This document shows positions 11,223 to 22,815 of a DNA stretch of 64,000 bases, piece by piece (the first letter of the stretch is position 1; every line of letters begins with the position of its first letter). The stretch is taken from contig OY821519.1 of NCBI GenBank assembly GCA_963682025.1, positions 167,274,479 to 167,338,478 of the forward strand. The letters run 5' to 3'. The position numbers and the translations under genes were made by a program. The notes under the pieces were generated by a model. The model was not told the DNA's origin and did not search any database. It was given only the letters and a program-made list of their open reading frames with translations. Origin of the DNA: Cordilura impudica. Taxonomy: Eukaryota > Arthropoda > Insecta > Diptera > Scathophagidae.

Positions 11223-12158
11223 AATTCCGTTGGACGGTCGAATGCCAACAAGCTTTTGAATATTTGAAAAATGCTCTACTAAGTCCACAGATATTACAGT
11301 ATCCAGACTTCACTAAGGAATTTTTTATAACAACGGATGCCAGTAAACATGCATGCGGTGCAGTTTTTACACAAGAGTATAATTGTAGACAGCTACCGAT
11401 ATCATATGCTTCTAAATCTTTTACAAAAGGCGAAAGCAATAAATCGACAATTGAACAGGAACTCACTGCGATTCATAGGGCAATTCAATATTTTCGACCA
11501 TATATATATGGTAAGCATTTTTTTTTTTGTAAAAACAGATCATCGGCCATTAACTTACTTGTTTTCCATGAAAAACCCCAGCTCAAAACTAACTAGAATG
11601 AGGCTAGATTTAGAGGAATACGATTTTACAGTCGAATACCTCAGAGGCAAAAATAATTATGTAGCAGATGCACTATCACGAATATCGATAGATGATCTGA
11701 AAAATATTAATATGACTAAAGCAGTTCTCAGGATGACGACGAGATCAGCTACAACAAAAATGGAACTAAACAAGAATGATAATGAAAATGAAAATTATCA
11801 GCATTTAACGTACAAAAAGCCCAATATATACGAAGTCATAAACCCATCTGACGTCAGGCGATATTATAAGCTCGAGATGACTTCAGACCATTGTTTATTG
11901 GAACATGGCAAAATGAAAATGGAGAAAATATTAATAAATGATTTATTTGCTAAAGGGAAAATTGACTTAGGACAATTATTCCCCAGGTTAAAATCACTAA
12001 CCGGCAAATATAAGATAAATAAAGAACGAGTGGCACCTAATGAGAAAATTTTCGAATTTGTCCCAATACAAGATTTTAAGGCCAAGGGCAATATATTTTT
12101 GGATAAATTAAGAGTAGCGCTACTCCCAAAGGTGACCAAGCTGAATAATAAAAATTAA
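11223..12158 (+). pseudogene. RNase H and linker of the 412-like element
   Basis: The RNase H core begins with TTDASKHACGAV near 11333 and continues through STIEQELTAIHRAI. The sequence then moves to the +1 frame at a poly-T stretch near 11521. That frame carries KTDHRPLTYL, the GKNNYVADALSR end motif and a Lys-rich connector to 12158. A 60-base block of the connector (11949-12010) recurs at 28841-28905. A homopolymer-associated frameshift separates the two halves. Confidence 0.8.
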
Positions 12159-12170
12159 ATAAATAAGATA

Positions 12171-13192
12171 TTGAAGCAATATCATGATGACCCCATAGAA
12201 GGAGGTGATTCAAGCATAACAAGGACAATTGGAAAGATTGGACGATATTTCTACTGGCCGAAAATGATCAAGTCGGTTTCTGATTACATAAGATCTTGTA
12301 GGAAATGTCAAGAATCCAAAACCACTAGACATACAAATATACCAATGACTATAACGGATACCCCGATCGATGCTTTCGATGCGGTCTTGGTAGATACGAT
12401 TGGACCACTCCCAAGGACGGAAGATGGTTTTGAATATGCAGTCACCGTAATATGTGACATGACAAAATATCTGGTAACAGTACCAGTACACGATAAAAGC
12501 GCGAAAAGAGTATCCAAAGCTATATTTGATTCATTTATCTTGGCTTATGGCCCTATGAGGACGCTCATTACGGACATGGGTACAGAATACAAGAACAGTA
12601 TTTTGAATGAGATATGCAAATATATGAAATTAAGAAGGTAACTTCTACGGCACACCACCATCAAACGCTAGGAACGATAGAAAGAAGCCATAGAACTTTC
12701 AACGAATATGTACGTTCCTATATATCTGTTGAAAGGGATGATTGGGATGAATGGCTAAAGTACTTTACGTACTGTTTTAACACAACACCTTCAGAGGCCC
12801 ACGGATACTCCCCATTTGAATTAGTGTTCGGTGTTGTATTCAATAGACTTAACAATATAGATAGAATCGATCCCATATATAATATAGAAGACTACAGTAA
12901 AAAAATTAAATTTAGGTTAGAAGTAGTACGTAAGAGAGCTAGGGATAAACTTATTAGAAGAAAAGAATATAATAAGAATAATTATGATAAAAGTATAAAT
13001 GAATTAGATATAAAGGTAGGAGATAAGGTATTACTTAGGAATGAAGTAGGACATAAACTAGGTAGTAAATATACTGGTCATCTCGTGGAAAGTTTAGAAA
13101 ACAATGGGAATATAGCGATAAAACTGCAAAAGGACAGAATACAAGTAGTACACAAAAATAGATTAAAAATATTTCATGAAAAAAAATTCTGA
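12171..13192 (+). pseudogene. Integrase of the 412-like element
   Basis: Two overlapping frames (12171-12641 and 12614-13192) together cover an integrase. Visible features are the CRKCQESK half of the HHCC finger, VDTIGPLP (first Asp), ITDMGTEY (second Asp) and, in the second frame, GTIERSHRTFNEY (Glu). All three catalytic residues are therefore still encoded, and only one frameshift at about 12620-12640 breaks the gene. The C-terminal part contains a DKVLLRNE module typical of gypsy-class integrases. Of all the proteins in this element it is the least damaged. Confidence 0.85.
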
Positions 13193-13324
13193 CAAGAATA
13201 CTTGATAAAAATTATCTCATAAATTTTAATTTGTTTTTCTTCTAAAAATTGATTTGATTAAATAAAATTCGGATACAATTTTTTTTTTCATCAAAATCTC
13301 AAAAAAAAAAAAAAAAAAAAATCA

Positions 13325-13535
13325 AATATTTTTGTATCATTTACTAAATTACTATAAAAATACATCCACAAAATTTGAAATAATTAACTACTGTAAATTA
13401 AATTAACTTAACTTTTGAAATTAATAATATATTTTTGTATCATTTACTAAATTACTATAAGAATACATCCACAAAATTAATATACTTTTGAAATTAATAA
13501 TGAATATTGCAGACAACAAATAGTTTATTAAAATG
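13325..13535 (+). repeat. 105-bp tandem duplication in the 3' non-coding region of the 412-like element
   Basis: The phrase TTTTTGTATCATTTACTAAA and the following 30 bases occur near 13326 and again near 13431 with few changes. The units lie between the integrase stop and the 3' LTR. The rest of 13193-14060 is AT-rich and I see no coding frame in it. Confidence 0.8.
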
Positions 13536-13571
13536 AATGATAAGATCATTCTAATTAAAAAGGGAGGTGGC
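13532..13571 (+). promoter_or_regulatory. Extra polypurine-tract-like copy
   Basis: The stretch ATGAATGAT...ATCATTC...AAAAAGGGAGGTGG resembles the polypurine-tract region at 14020-14063 about 490 bases downstream. It could be a second plus-strand priming site or a decayed duplication. Confidence 0.5.
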
Positions 13572-14048
13572 ATAGCCATCCCATAATATATGTTAATTAA
13601 ATAATCTTAAAATATAATAAATAAACATTTTAAATACATGTTAACTAAATAATCTCGATATATATAATAAAATAAATAACCATTAAAATAATTATTTTAC
13701 CACTAAACAATCTTATTATTTTACTGTATTTTTACTGAATAACAATAACGTTAATTTAATAATTCTATTGTTATTATTTCTAAGCAAAACAATAAACATG
13801 TTCATTTTCAAAAGAACCAGACATGTCTATAATCCTATACTAAATTCAAATCAAATTACTTAGCTTTAAATTTAAAAAAAAAAATATCTCTTTAATTTAG
13901 TAATAAATAAGACAAGAAAATACACAATCATGTAAATTTATATATCATTATCATTTTTAACATATGTTTAACTCCTAAATGTATTAAGCACAGAAATCCA
14001 GAAAATACGACAACTAATTCTATGAATGATTCTATGATCATTCAAATT

Positions 14049-14060
14049 AAAAAAGGGAGG
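14049..14060 (+). promoter_or_regulatory. Polypurine tract of the 412-like element
   Basis: AAAAAAGGGAGG directly precedes TGTAGC, the start of the 3' LTR. The start agrees with the LTR start at 23580. Confidence 0.7.
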
Positions 14061-14520
14061 TGTAGCATAATTGCATTCCTAAAGTGGGCGATAACTTTAT
14101 TTGATCACTAATAAATATTGTTGTCCAAAATATGTGCAATCACAAACATTCGCTGACACGATAAAACTATATTTAAGTTCATTGGCCATACGCTGTATTA
14201 TGAACCGTTAATGTATAAACAATTGTCGATACAGTGAATGTATTGTGCAATGACGACTCATGCCATACACGCAATTGTTGTTGCGTGTTTTCTTGATTTC
14301 TGCTGTGTTATGAATTCGGAGTATAACACACATAAATCATATGTATGTCATTATGTGTATTTGTTTGTAGGTATTTTTTATACACTATCCAATCATGCTA
14401 TGAAAACAAATGAATAATATAAAGAAATGAAATAATAAAGAACATTCAATAATTAATAAACATCCAACAATAGTGGTGGTTTTATTTTAACGTTGGTTGA
14501 ATTTCTTTTATTTAAATATC
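14061..14520 (+). repeat. 3' LTR of the 412-like element (3' border approximate)
   Basis: It begins TGTAGCATAATTG after the polypurine tract and contains several AATAAA signals near its end. It aligns with the LTR at 23580-24003, sharing CAATTGTCGATACAG and the GTCCAAAATAT block. The 5' LTR is outside the window, so the right border near 14520 is inferred from that alignment and from the start of unrelated minus-strand integrase sequence. Confidence 0.75.
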
Positions 14521-14650
14521 ATTCATTTTTACCTTATCGGCATAGCGACTGGCCAACGGCTGAAACGATCCACGCATGTTTGACAGTATTTAAAATCGTT
14601 GGATAGGGCAATGGTCCCACAGTGTCAATTTCAACATGTTGAAACCGTCG

Positions 14651-14690
14651 CACATTGGGGCCAAATGAATGAAAAGTGGCGATTAATTCA
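14651..14690 (+). repeat. Left terminal inverted repeat of Transib
   Basis: The 40-bp end pairs with 18391-18430. I see two mismatches: base 5 (T here, G on the other end) and one in the ATGAATG/ATGCATG stretch. Confidence 0.93.
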
Positions 14691-14919
14691 AAATATGAAC
14701 TTTAAAATTCATGATCGTGTTTGGTACCGGGTGAAAGTGGATAAAATTCTGCATCACTAATTGCAAAAATTATACTTTTAAGTTGTTTGCTTTAGTTGAA
14801 GTGAGCACTTAAAGTTGAATAATTGTTATTTTTTTTGTGCATATTGAAAAAAAGTGAAAATTTTGATATTTCAATTGATAATTTTTTCTATTAATACTTC
14901 TAAAAGTTAAATTTTTATA

Positions 14920-17885
14920 ATGGAACCGTCAACTTCAGGTAGTTTACTATATAGTACATGTTTTTTTGTTTAAATGAATGTTTTAAAAATATTAAATGTT
15001 AATAAAATAAGCCCAAAAATGGGCTATTTTTGATTTATATATGGAGTTTCAACAACTTTGTTCGTGAGCTTGCGTAAAATCGTCTGTATAGTGTTATAAT
15101 ATCAGATCTCAACTAATAAACCCCAAAATATTTTTTTGCGATTTTTTGCGATTTTTGAGTTATGCTTGTTTTTGTGAAATAACTCAAGATGCTAAAAATC
15201 CACAAATATGAAAAAAAAAAAAAAACAAAACAAAACATCAAGTTGTTTTTACTTTGTTTTGTCATTATTTTCGTTATAGTAGTTGTTATTGTAGCTAAAA
15301 AATGTGTTGTAAATTAGAGATGGGGGCGTGAGTAACTTTAATTCACGCATGCTCACGTGATTGCGTATGTTGGGTTTATTTACTATGAATAAAACTAATT
15401 AAATTATTTTACATGTGTTTATGATATTTCAATGAATTTTACTTAAACATTTGTTAATTTTAAATTATTAGAAAATTGTATATGGCACTATTTTGAAAAA
15501 TTGAAGGAGGTCACGCTCCCATCCCTATTTATTATTGTCATTTATTTGAGTCCTACATAATAACTGTTGGTCATATACATGCATCATACGAGTAAAGTTT
15601 TAATTTTGTTTTAAGCTGGTGATATCAATCTACTAATATAATGATAATACATTTTTAAGAATTTCTATCCATCCGTAGGGTATTATTGATTCGGTACTGA
15701 CACGTTTATTTATTGTTTTAGCTGTCAATGTTTTGTGATGTGATGTTACATATTTAAAGTGTTGTGAAAGTGTAAATTATTCGGTACAGGGTTAAAGGAA
15801 TTACTTTTTTGCAAATTTTAAACGAATAGAAATCTTATTAATTTTAGGAACATGTCCCAAAACAATTTTCATTCCTCGTCATGAGTTGCATAATTTTATG
15901 AGGAGTGCAGAACCTAAATCACTTCAGGATAAATTTAAACTTTTGAGATGGGAAGTAATAAAACGTGTCGACCCTTCGGATATGGTAGATTTTATGACAA
16001 GGTTTCATAATTTTTGCTCTAGCTATGAGATTCGGTGGCAAAAATGTCATAGAAAGAATGAAATTTTTGTAAAAAATAATAAGAATTGCCTGGATGCCTC
16101 AATCTCATTCAGTCCACCACCAGAACCACAACAAAAAAGAGGTCGCAATGATCTCTCATTTGAAGAGTGCAAAGAAAAAACAAAAGTTAAGAAATGTAGA
16201 GACATAAGAGATCAAATTTCTCTGCCTGTTTTGGCTTACGCCACACAAATGAGCTTGAGAGCTGTTGGAAAAATAGATGAGTCGAAAATTGTTAAGTAAA
16301 TATTATCATCTCCAACAAAAGCCCAAAAATACCGAAAAAGTATAGAACAGGTACCACCACAGCAGTTAACTCCGGATGAAGCTCTGTCCGTTTTGGTAGA
16401 AGCGAAGCTAAGTCGCCACCAATATAATGTTATTAGAAAGGTTGCACCTGAGAAATTTCCATCATATAAATTGGTCCAAAGAGCTAAGAAAAAATGTTAC
16501 CCAAAGGGAGAACAAATGAAAATTTCTGAAACATCAGCGCAAGTTAGCCTACAAGGAATATTGGATCATACCTTTTGTCGGTTAAAAATGCAGATTTAAA
16601 TTCGTTAGACAACGAAGAAATCGAAAAAATTACTTTATACACTAAGTGGGGCTTTGACGGAAGTTCAGGGCATAGTTCTTACAAACAAGCCTTTCATGAC
16701 AGTAATGCATCTGATTCTTCTGTATTTATTACGTCAATTATACCATTAAAATTAGTTTGTAAAAACAAAATCATTTGGCATAATCCTCGACCGTCTTCAA
16801 CTAGGTTTTGCAGGCCATTAAAAATTGAATTTATGAAAGAAACGGTCAACAGTATTAAAACAGAAAGAGAAAGAGTGGAGACAGAAGAAAATGCTCTTAT
16901 CGATACAGTGATATCAGTTGGAGAAAGAAAGATAAAAGTGAACCACAAACTAATTCTCGTTATGATTGACGGTAAAGTGTGTAACGCGATTACAGACACA
17001 AAGTCCACACAAAAGTGCTACATATGTGGCGCTACCAGCAAGGAGTTCAACAATATTGAACAAATGATTTCTAGAGATTCCAACGTAGACTTCATGGAGT
17101 TCGGTTTGTCTGTCCTACATAGCTGGATAAGATTTTTTGAATGTCTTATTCACTTGGCATATAAACTTCCAATTCAAAAATGGCAGGCAAGAAGTGACGA
17201 AGAAAAAAAAATTATTGCTGAAACTAAAAGTCGTATTCAACGCGAATTTAAAAAGAGAACGGGATTGATCATTGATCAACCAAAACCTGGTTTTGGTAAC
17301 TCTAATGACGGGAATACTGCAAGACGTTTTTTTAAGAATGCAGAAGTATCTGCTGAAATTACTAATATTGATTTAGAGTTGATCAAAAATATGCACACAA
17401 TATTAATTGTAGTTTCTAGTGGTATTGAGGTCAACATTGAAAAATTTACTAACTTCGCTAATAACACTGCCAGGCTATTTGTGAAAAAATATCCATGGTA
17501 CTATATGCCTCCTACTCTTCACAAATATTTTATTCATGGGCCTGAAATTATATCATTATCGCCATTGCCAATTGGTCAGCTAACCGAAGAGTCTCAGGAA
17601 GCCAGAAATAAAGATTTTAAAAGTTATAGGGAGAATTTTGCCCGTAAATGCAGTCGAGAAAAAACAATGGAAGATATCTTTAATAGATTTCTCTTAAGTT
17701 CAGATCCGTTTATAACAAGCATGAACAATAGTTCTAAAAAGAAAAAAGAGCTAATGCCAAAATCTGCATTGGAGTTGCTTGTACTTCCCAGCAATCAAAA
17801 TAGCAATGATGAAGATGGAGATGAAGATGGAGATGAAGATGGAGATGAAGATGAAGATGAAAATGAAGATGGAGATGAAGATTAA
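14920..17885 (+). pseudogene. Transib transposase (RAG1-like DDE recombinase), two exons, broken
   Basis: A likely first exon starts at the ATG at 14920 (MEPSTS) and ends at the donor AG|GTAGTT at 14938/14939. The second starts after TTTTAG at 15848 and joins in phase to CPKTIFIPRHEL. The frame meets one TAA at 16297-16299 and shifts near 16570, then is open to 17885. Catalytic residues are visible: Asp in KWGFDGSSGHS (16656), Asp in LVMIDGKVCNA (16968) and Glu in ESQEARNKDF (17598). CYICGA gives the zinc-binding Cys pair, and GNTARRFF and HGPEII are conserved in Transib/RAG1 cores. A (GATGAAGATGGA)n microsatellite encodes an acidic C-terminus. Only two lesions separate it from an open gene. 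Confidence 0.88.
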
Positions 17886-18390
17886 GATTATTGTAACGAA
17901 TTAATTTATGATTATGAAATTGAATGTGAAGTAAATACTAACATTGAAGGTAATAATGATTATAATAAAAAATTGTTGTTTTCAAAAAAAAAAAAAAAAA
18001 AAAAATAGAATAACCGAATTTAATTAAATTTTTTTTAAATAATGTGTTTATGGTTATTTATCAATAAAAAAACAATTAGATTCTCAAATGTTTCATTTTT
18101 GAGCAAAATTTTAAAATTTCGAGAAAAAAGGTATGATTTTAATTTAAAAATTTTCTAATAAAAATACATATAAAATATTTATTCCTTATTATTTTTAAAA
18201 ATATTACTTATTTTTCTTACAGTACATTTAGTATGCTTTAATTTGCAATTTAATTGAATAATTTATAGCGCACCGTTCCAAAGTTACAGCAAAAAATGTG
18301 AAAAAAGAGGATTTTTTTGATGTTGGTTTTTTATGTATTTATAAATATCCATTAATAAAAAATATTTTTTTTTTTAAATTATGACTTCTA
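17885..18390. other. Non-coding 3' part of Transib
   Basis: This part is AT-rich with several poly-A and poly-T runs. No frame or RNA gene was seen. Confidence 0.6.
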
Positions 18391-18430
18391 TGAATTAATC
18401 GCCACTTTTCATGCATTTGGCCCCACTGTG
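18391..18430 (+). repeat. Right terminal inverted repeat of Transib
   Basis: In inverse orientation the end reads CACAGTGGGGCC. The first seven bases are identical to the consensus V(D)J recombination-signal heptamer. Confidence 0.93.
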
Positions 18431-18810
18431 CGTCGGTCCGAAACGTTAAATTGTTCCAAAGCACTTATTATGTTTACTAACCTTATTTCTTTGACATTCA
18501 AGACAGGAGTTTGCCATTTTGGTGATGTCGTTCTTCATGTTCTTACAGACGAATCGTTCGGTGATCAGTTTAACTGTTGAACGTTTTCCAGGATGCGATA
18601 CATTGTGGATTGAATTCAAGACTTGTTTTCTAAAGGCTGAAGTAATATAGGAACGAACTCTCGTTGTTGAAATATCGCACCATCACGAAATCTGACAGTC
18701 CGGCAATCGTAAACGTTTCAGCTGCAACGAGGAATTTTGTTCGAAATCTCTTAACTCATCATCATTTTGTTGGCTTAGCGCAAGTTGCTCAAAATTAACT
18801 TGGTCGGCGT
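18431..18810 (-). pseudogene. Integrase N-terminus of the minus-strand gypsy element (core continues at 14521-14650)
   Basis: Read on the minus strand, this segment carries the linker after RNase H and then a zinc finger with HNVSH and, 30-odd residues later, CLECQRNK. The core start HVEIDTVGPLP with the first catalytic Asp is encoded at 14600-14650, on the far side of the Transib insertion. A stop and frame changes occur near 18445 and 14560. The remainder of the core is missing because the element ends at the 412-like LTR. Confidence 0.72.
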
Positions 18811-19438
18811 TAAACATGGCATCGACTCGAGATAGTGTGTCGGCAACAATGTTGTTCCTGCCAGAAATATGCTGAATGTCGGTTGAATACTCGTTGATGA
18901 AACTGAGTTGACGTATTTGTTTCGAGGTTGCCTTTTCCGGCTTCTCCTGAAATGCGTAAGTGAGTGGTTTCGATCATGTGTTTTAAATATTTTACTGCTT
19001 GGTATACTGCCAGTAACTCCCTATCGAAAGTGCTGTACCTTTTGTGAGTGTCAGACATCTATTACCACCTACCAACTCATGAATTGCCGCCCCTAAACAA
19101 AAATTGCTGGCATCGACGTGGAGAACCAATTTCGCATTTAACGAAGGATGAACCAGTAGAGCGGCTTCAGCAAGGCTTCTTCTACATTCTTCAAAAGCTA
19201 AAGTTGCATCATCGTCCCATTGTGCTGGTGTTCTGTCGTTTTGCTTTTAATGAGTTTCTGTAACTTACCCTGTTTATATGCTGCATCCGAGAGAAAACGT
19301 CGATAGAAATTGAGAGCTATGAATCTTCTGAGCTCACATATAAGTGTTGGTTTTGATTTTGGTTTGCCCAAAGACACATTTTGATACCTTAATTTTAAGA
19401 CCATAATGCTGAAGGCGTTCAAGAACTGTATTTCAATG
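18810..19438 (-). pseudogene. RT C-terminus and RNase H of the minus-strand gypsy element
   Basis: The minus strand encodes an RT thumb piece (19198-19422, with RRFIALNFYRRFL) and an RNase H piece at 18810-19058 with KRYSTFDRELLAVYQAVKYL. Frames change between them. The hAT-like insertion at 19439 separates this from the RT palm at 22983-23579. Confidence 0.72.
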
Positions 19439-19446
19439 CTGTATAT

Positions 19447-19625
19447 TAGACCGGTCGTTATTTTCCAAAAAAGTGTCTGATTTTGAAGTGCCGGGCAGAT
19501 TCTGTTTCCTTTTGGTCTAAAACCATTAAATTTAAAATTTGGGGCTGATCGGATAATATTTAGTGGCCGCGCCCATCTACCAAAAATTTAAATACATGAA
19601 ATATATGGAAAAAATTTATATTTAC
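19447..19625 (+). repeat. Left long terminal inverted repeat of the hAT-like element
   Basis: It pairs with 22816-22982 over about 170 bp with small indels close to the tip (TTTTCCAAAAAAG versus TTAAAAATAAA) and near-identity inward, including GTGGCCGCGCCCATC. Confidence 0.9.
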
Positions 19626-19671
19626 TTAATTAACATAATATATAAAAGGCAATGGAAGAAAACAGCAATAA

Positions 19672-22124
19672 TTAAGAGATTAAACTTATTTCTGAGTTGA
19701 GTGTAGACTTGTTATGAGTTGGAAATTTTGTCCTATATGCTTCAACAAACTGAAAGACCAATTGTTTTTGTTCTTCATTCTTCGTTAGAATGCGGTTATA
19801 ATCTTTCATAAATTTCACACCGCGTTCTGCATTATCATTGACAACAAATAACTGCCGACTAAAATCCAATGCAGCTTGAAAGTCTTCGTTTTCTACCCAT
19901 GTTGATGGATCGCATTGCAAAAAGGCCGCAGATAAGTTGAATGCCGAAAAGAAATATTTAGTTTTATAAGAGACAAAATCTCTCAATGAGGTGAGGTGGA
20001 GCACTTTTGGGTCCGAAATTCTTCGCCCTTCCAATAGCTTTACATTGGGTTCTATTGATTGTAGACAATTCACCATTTCACGCTTTTCTTCTAGTGAAAC
20101 ATTAGGGTCAAAGAATGCTAAGGCTGTAGTTTCCGGTGTTAAGTACCACAAATGTGCTTTAAATTTCGACAAAATTGTGTCAGATACTTCTTTATCAATT
20201 TCTGCGTAGGCGATGGCATTTTTTATAAATTGAAGATCCTGGCTTGGAGCTTGGATGGCGTTTGGGCATCCGTACCGGTTTCTTATGTAAATCTTCACAA
20301 GAAAAATACAAATTTCTCGCAAAGCTTTGAATTCTGGTACTGTTAAACGAAACTGCTCTCTAAAAAGAAATATTTTCAAGCAATACAATCCTTTTCCCAT
20401 GAACCTTGCATGTGATGTTGAACTGCATGTGAAAAAATTCATACCATCTTCTCCAATAAATGTCAAGGTAAGTTGAAGAAATTCTTTATAATCTGCACGG
20501 ATTTGCATTTGCTGCAGCTGATTATTGCAGAATATTTTTATAGCTTCAGATTCTTCGTTACTTATTTTAGAGCGGACAATTTCATCATCTAGACCACATT
20601 TGTACAACTCGTGATCAAGGTTATCCCAAACCGCAGCGAATCTGTTGAAAATGGGTACTTCGGGTGCACTTGTTGCGGAATATTTTACTTCAAATACACT
20701 TTTCAAAACAATTTCATACATGTGGTGGCGGCATGGGAGCTGAATCAATTTCCGTTCTAAAAAATTTTGTATGAAAACAGTTGCACCGCTTTTTGATCCG
20801 GTGTTGGAGGAAGTTGTATCAAAGCTAATGGCGCCAACTCGATCAATAATGTTCCAACTGACCAATGCGTCACGAACAGCAGTTGCAATGTTTTCTCCCG
20901 TAGACGGTTCTACAGCGGTAGCACTGAGAAATTTTGACGTACCATCATAACTGACGAGAATTGCGATTCTATCTACTTTTTTTTTACCAAGTGTTGATTC
21001 CATTAGTTTGCCATCCCAGTGAACCACCAACGATCGAGCATTGCTTATCTATAGAAAAAAACCAAATGGATCAAAAACAATGAAGAAAATGAATAAATTA
21101 TCGAGATAATTAAATTAAAATAAAAAGTTACATTTTCTTGAAAACCAGTTCGAATGTTCTCTTCTTCCATTTGTCGATGTTTCTTTCGCATTTCATTAAT
21201 AGATGTTCTATTGATAACTAGTTCACTAACATCCACTTTCAAAGCTTCTGCTGTAGCTATCAAAATATGTACGGCTTTTCCACTCGATACTTTAGCATCA
21301 TCTAATGCAGCGGAAAGACGTGGCGTGATCCATTGGGTTCGGCCTCTTTTTTTACGTTCTTCTTTACCACTATTCTCTTGGTCATCGGTAGCAAAGTCCA
21401 TTGTAGGATCTAATACCTCATCATCATCATCATCCATATCATCATTATCTTCCCCTGCTATCACTTATGCCGAATCAAAAAAGTATTATTAAATTATAAA
21501 AAACACAAAATCATGTATGTATCTACCAATACTTTGCTTTAACATTTCTGAGTGTCTCCTCTTTCGCGCTTCCTCTTTATCTTTTCGCTCAATTGAACGT
21601 TTTTCTTGAGAGTACATTTTAAGATCGACACCAGCCATGCAACCCGGACGTCCCTTCTCTCTTTGTTTTAATAAAAACTGTCTGTCTTCTTCGACAGTAA
21701 TCATTTGCAAAGCATTTGCATGGGCAATGTCGAAGAGATCATCCAATTTTCCAACAAATTCTCCTTGTTTACTGTGTGGTTTCCCTTTCGAAGAAGTTTT
21801 CCTAACACGGTTCCATTCATCATAAATTTTAATTAGTTTTTCACAACATTTGTGTTCTTCACGTATTGGTATTCTAGCTTGTTGCCAAAACACTGATGCC
21901 ATATTTACAGATAAATTTGCACTCTCTTTGGATGAAAATTTTGCGATTCGCATATTATAAAAGAATACTTGCAAAACTTGACGATTTGAGGGTAATTTAG
22001 CTCCCAATATTTGGTGTAATATTCGGCCAATAAGAATAATATTGGAATCCACTGAACTTCGAGTAGTAATTGAAGAAGATGTTGTTGGCAAATCCGCCAT
22101 TATGAAATTTCCAATTAGTGTCAT
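19672..22124 (-). CDS. hAT-like transposase, three exons, apparently intact
   Basis: Exons on the minus strand are 22124-21527, 21463-21132 and 21048-19672. Each junction has GT...AG borders and the phases fit, giving about 768 aa with no internal stop. A second Met at 22100 (MADLPTTSSS) is an alternative start. Exon 1 carries a basic, Trp-containing region ending in a Lys/Arg/Glu helix. Exon 2 has an acidic DDMDDDDDE stretch and a KKRGRTQWITPRL motif. Exon 3 has the catalytic-type residues Asp in VVHWDGKL (residue 322), Asp in SFDTTSSNTG (387, spacing 65), CRHH, and Glu in DNAERGVKF (about 718), the order seen in hAT transposases. Similar proteins are widespread in animals as unnamed ORFs; that is from memory and the exact family is unsure. 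Confidence 0.82.
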
Positions 22125-22424
22125 GCTAAAAAATTATGTATTAATATTTTTTTTATATTTCCACACGAAAAACATGTAAACTAACTTACTTCTTTGAAAT
22201 TCACACGATACACAAATTTACACAATATTAAATTCTTTTAATTCTTTTACCGTTTCTTTTTTATAATTATTTGCACTTTTTCCTTAAACAATATCTGACA
22301 CACATCAAGACTGAGTGAAAATAAAGAATACATACTCAAAATACATATATTTTGTGTACTGAGCCACTCGAAACGGTACTTTTTTGTTTTGCTTTGCAAC
22401 AGCAAGAGAAATATTTCAAAACGA

Positions 22425-22671
22425 TATATGGGCATTTCTCCAGAAATGTAAACTTTTTGTCGCGTTCGACATACTCTTTAAATTGCTTATATTTGTTGAC
22501 CATGTAGTTAGTTTGTTCTTTCTTCTTTTACTAAATACAGATCCACTTACGTTCTACACAGAAATATGACAAATATTTACATCTAACTGCATGGTTCTAA
22601 AATATATGCAATTAAAGAGTATGTCGAACGCGACAAAAAGGTCCGTCCTTCCGTAGAAATGCCCATATATA
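22425..22671. repeat. Inverted repeat (MITE-like hairpin) upstream of the hAT-like gene
   Basis: Arm 22425-22492 and arm 22603-22671 are inverse copies: the shared core is TTTTTGTCGCGTTCGACATA plus ATATATGGGCATTTCT, and the arms differ by a short insertion. The loop is about 110 bases without coding potential. It lies between the transposase start and the right TIR, either as promoter-proximal structure or as a small nested element. Confidence 0.75.
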
Positions 22672-22815
22672 GCCTTTTCATAAGTGTTTAAAATAAATAA
22701 TTAACCAATTTTGGAAATTGATGACTTATTAGAAAGATAATTTCATTGCTAGTCGTAATCAATTAGATGTTGTAGAAAATATTCTCTTTTGTGCACTTAA
22801 TTTGAAGAATATTGG

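Larger units (their letters stand above)
1..14520 (+). mobile_element. 412/mdg1-like Ty3/gypsy LTR retrotransposon, 5' LTR outside window, nested insertions
   Basis: The remains of one Ty3/gypsy element run from small leader ORFs through gag, protease, RT, RNase H and integrase to a 3' LTR. The 412/mdg1 assignment rests on the order of genes and on the pol sequence just upstream of RT and the integrase. It also rests on a related LTR at 23580 that is followed by a tRNA-Arg-type primer site, as in that lineage. Two later insertions split it: a LINE at 1347-2985 in gag and a BEL/Pao element at 4012-10140 in pol. Reading resumes in the same gag frame after the LINE. Several stops and frameshifts make the copy non-functional. 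The lineage name is an inference. Confidence 0.8.
14651..18430 (+). mobile_element. Transib DNA transposon
   Basis: The 3,780-bp element has terminal inverted repeats of about 40 bp. The left end is CACATTGGGGCCAAATG and the inverted right end CACAGTGGGGCCAAATG. It is flanked by the 5-bp GC-rich duplication CGTCG at 14646-14650 and 18431-18435. A 5-bp CGNCG target and CACAGTG-like termini are hallmarks of Transib, the superfamily related to RAG1. Taking out the insert and one CGTCG leaves a continuous integrase reading frame on the minus strand. The internal protein supports the call. Its transposase has one stop and one frameshift. Confidence 0.93.

Noticed and set aside
17810..17885. GAT/GAA repeat as a separate microsatellite locus
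   Set aside because: It encodes the acidic end of the Transib transposase frame and is better treated as part of that gene.
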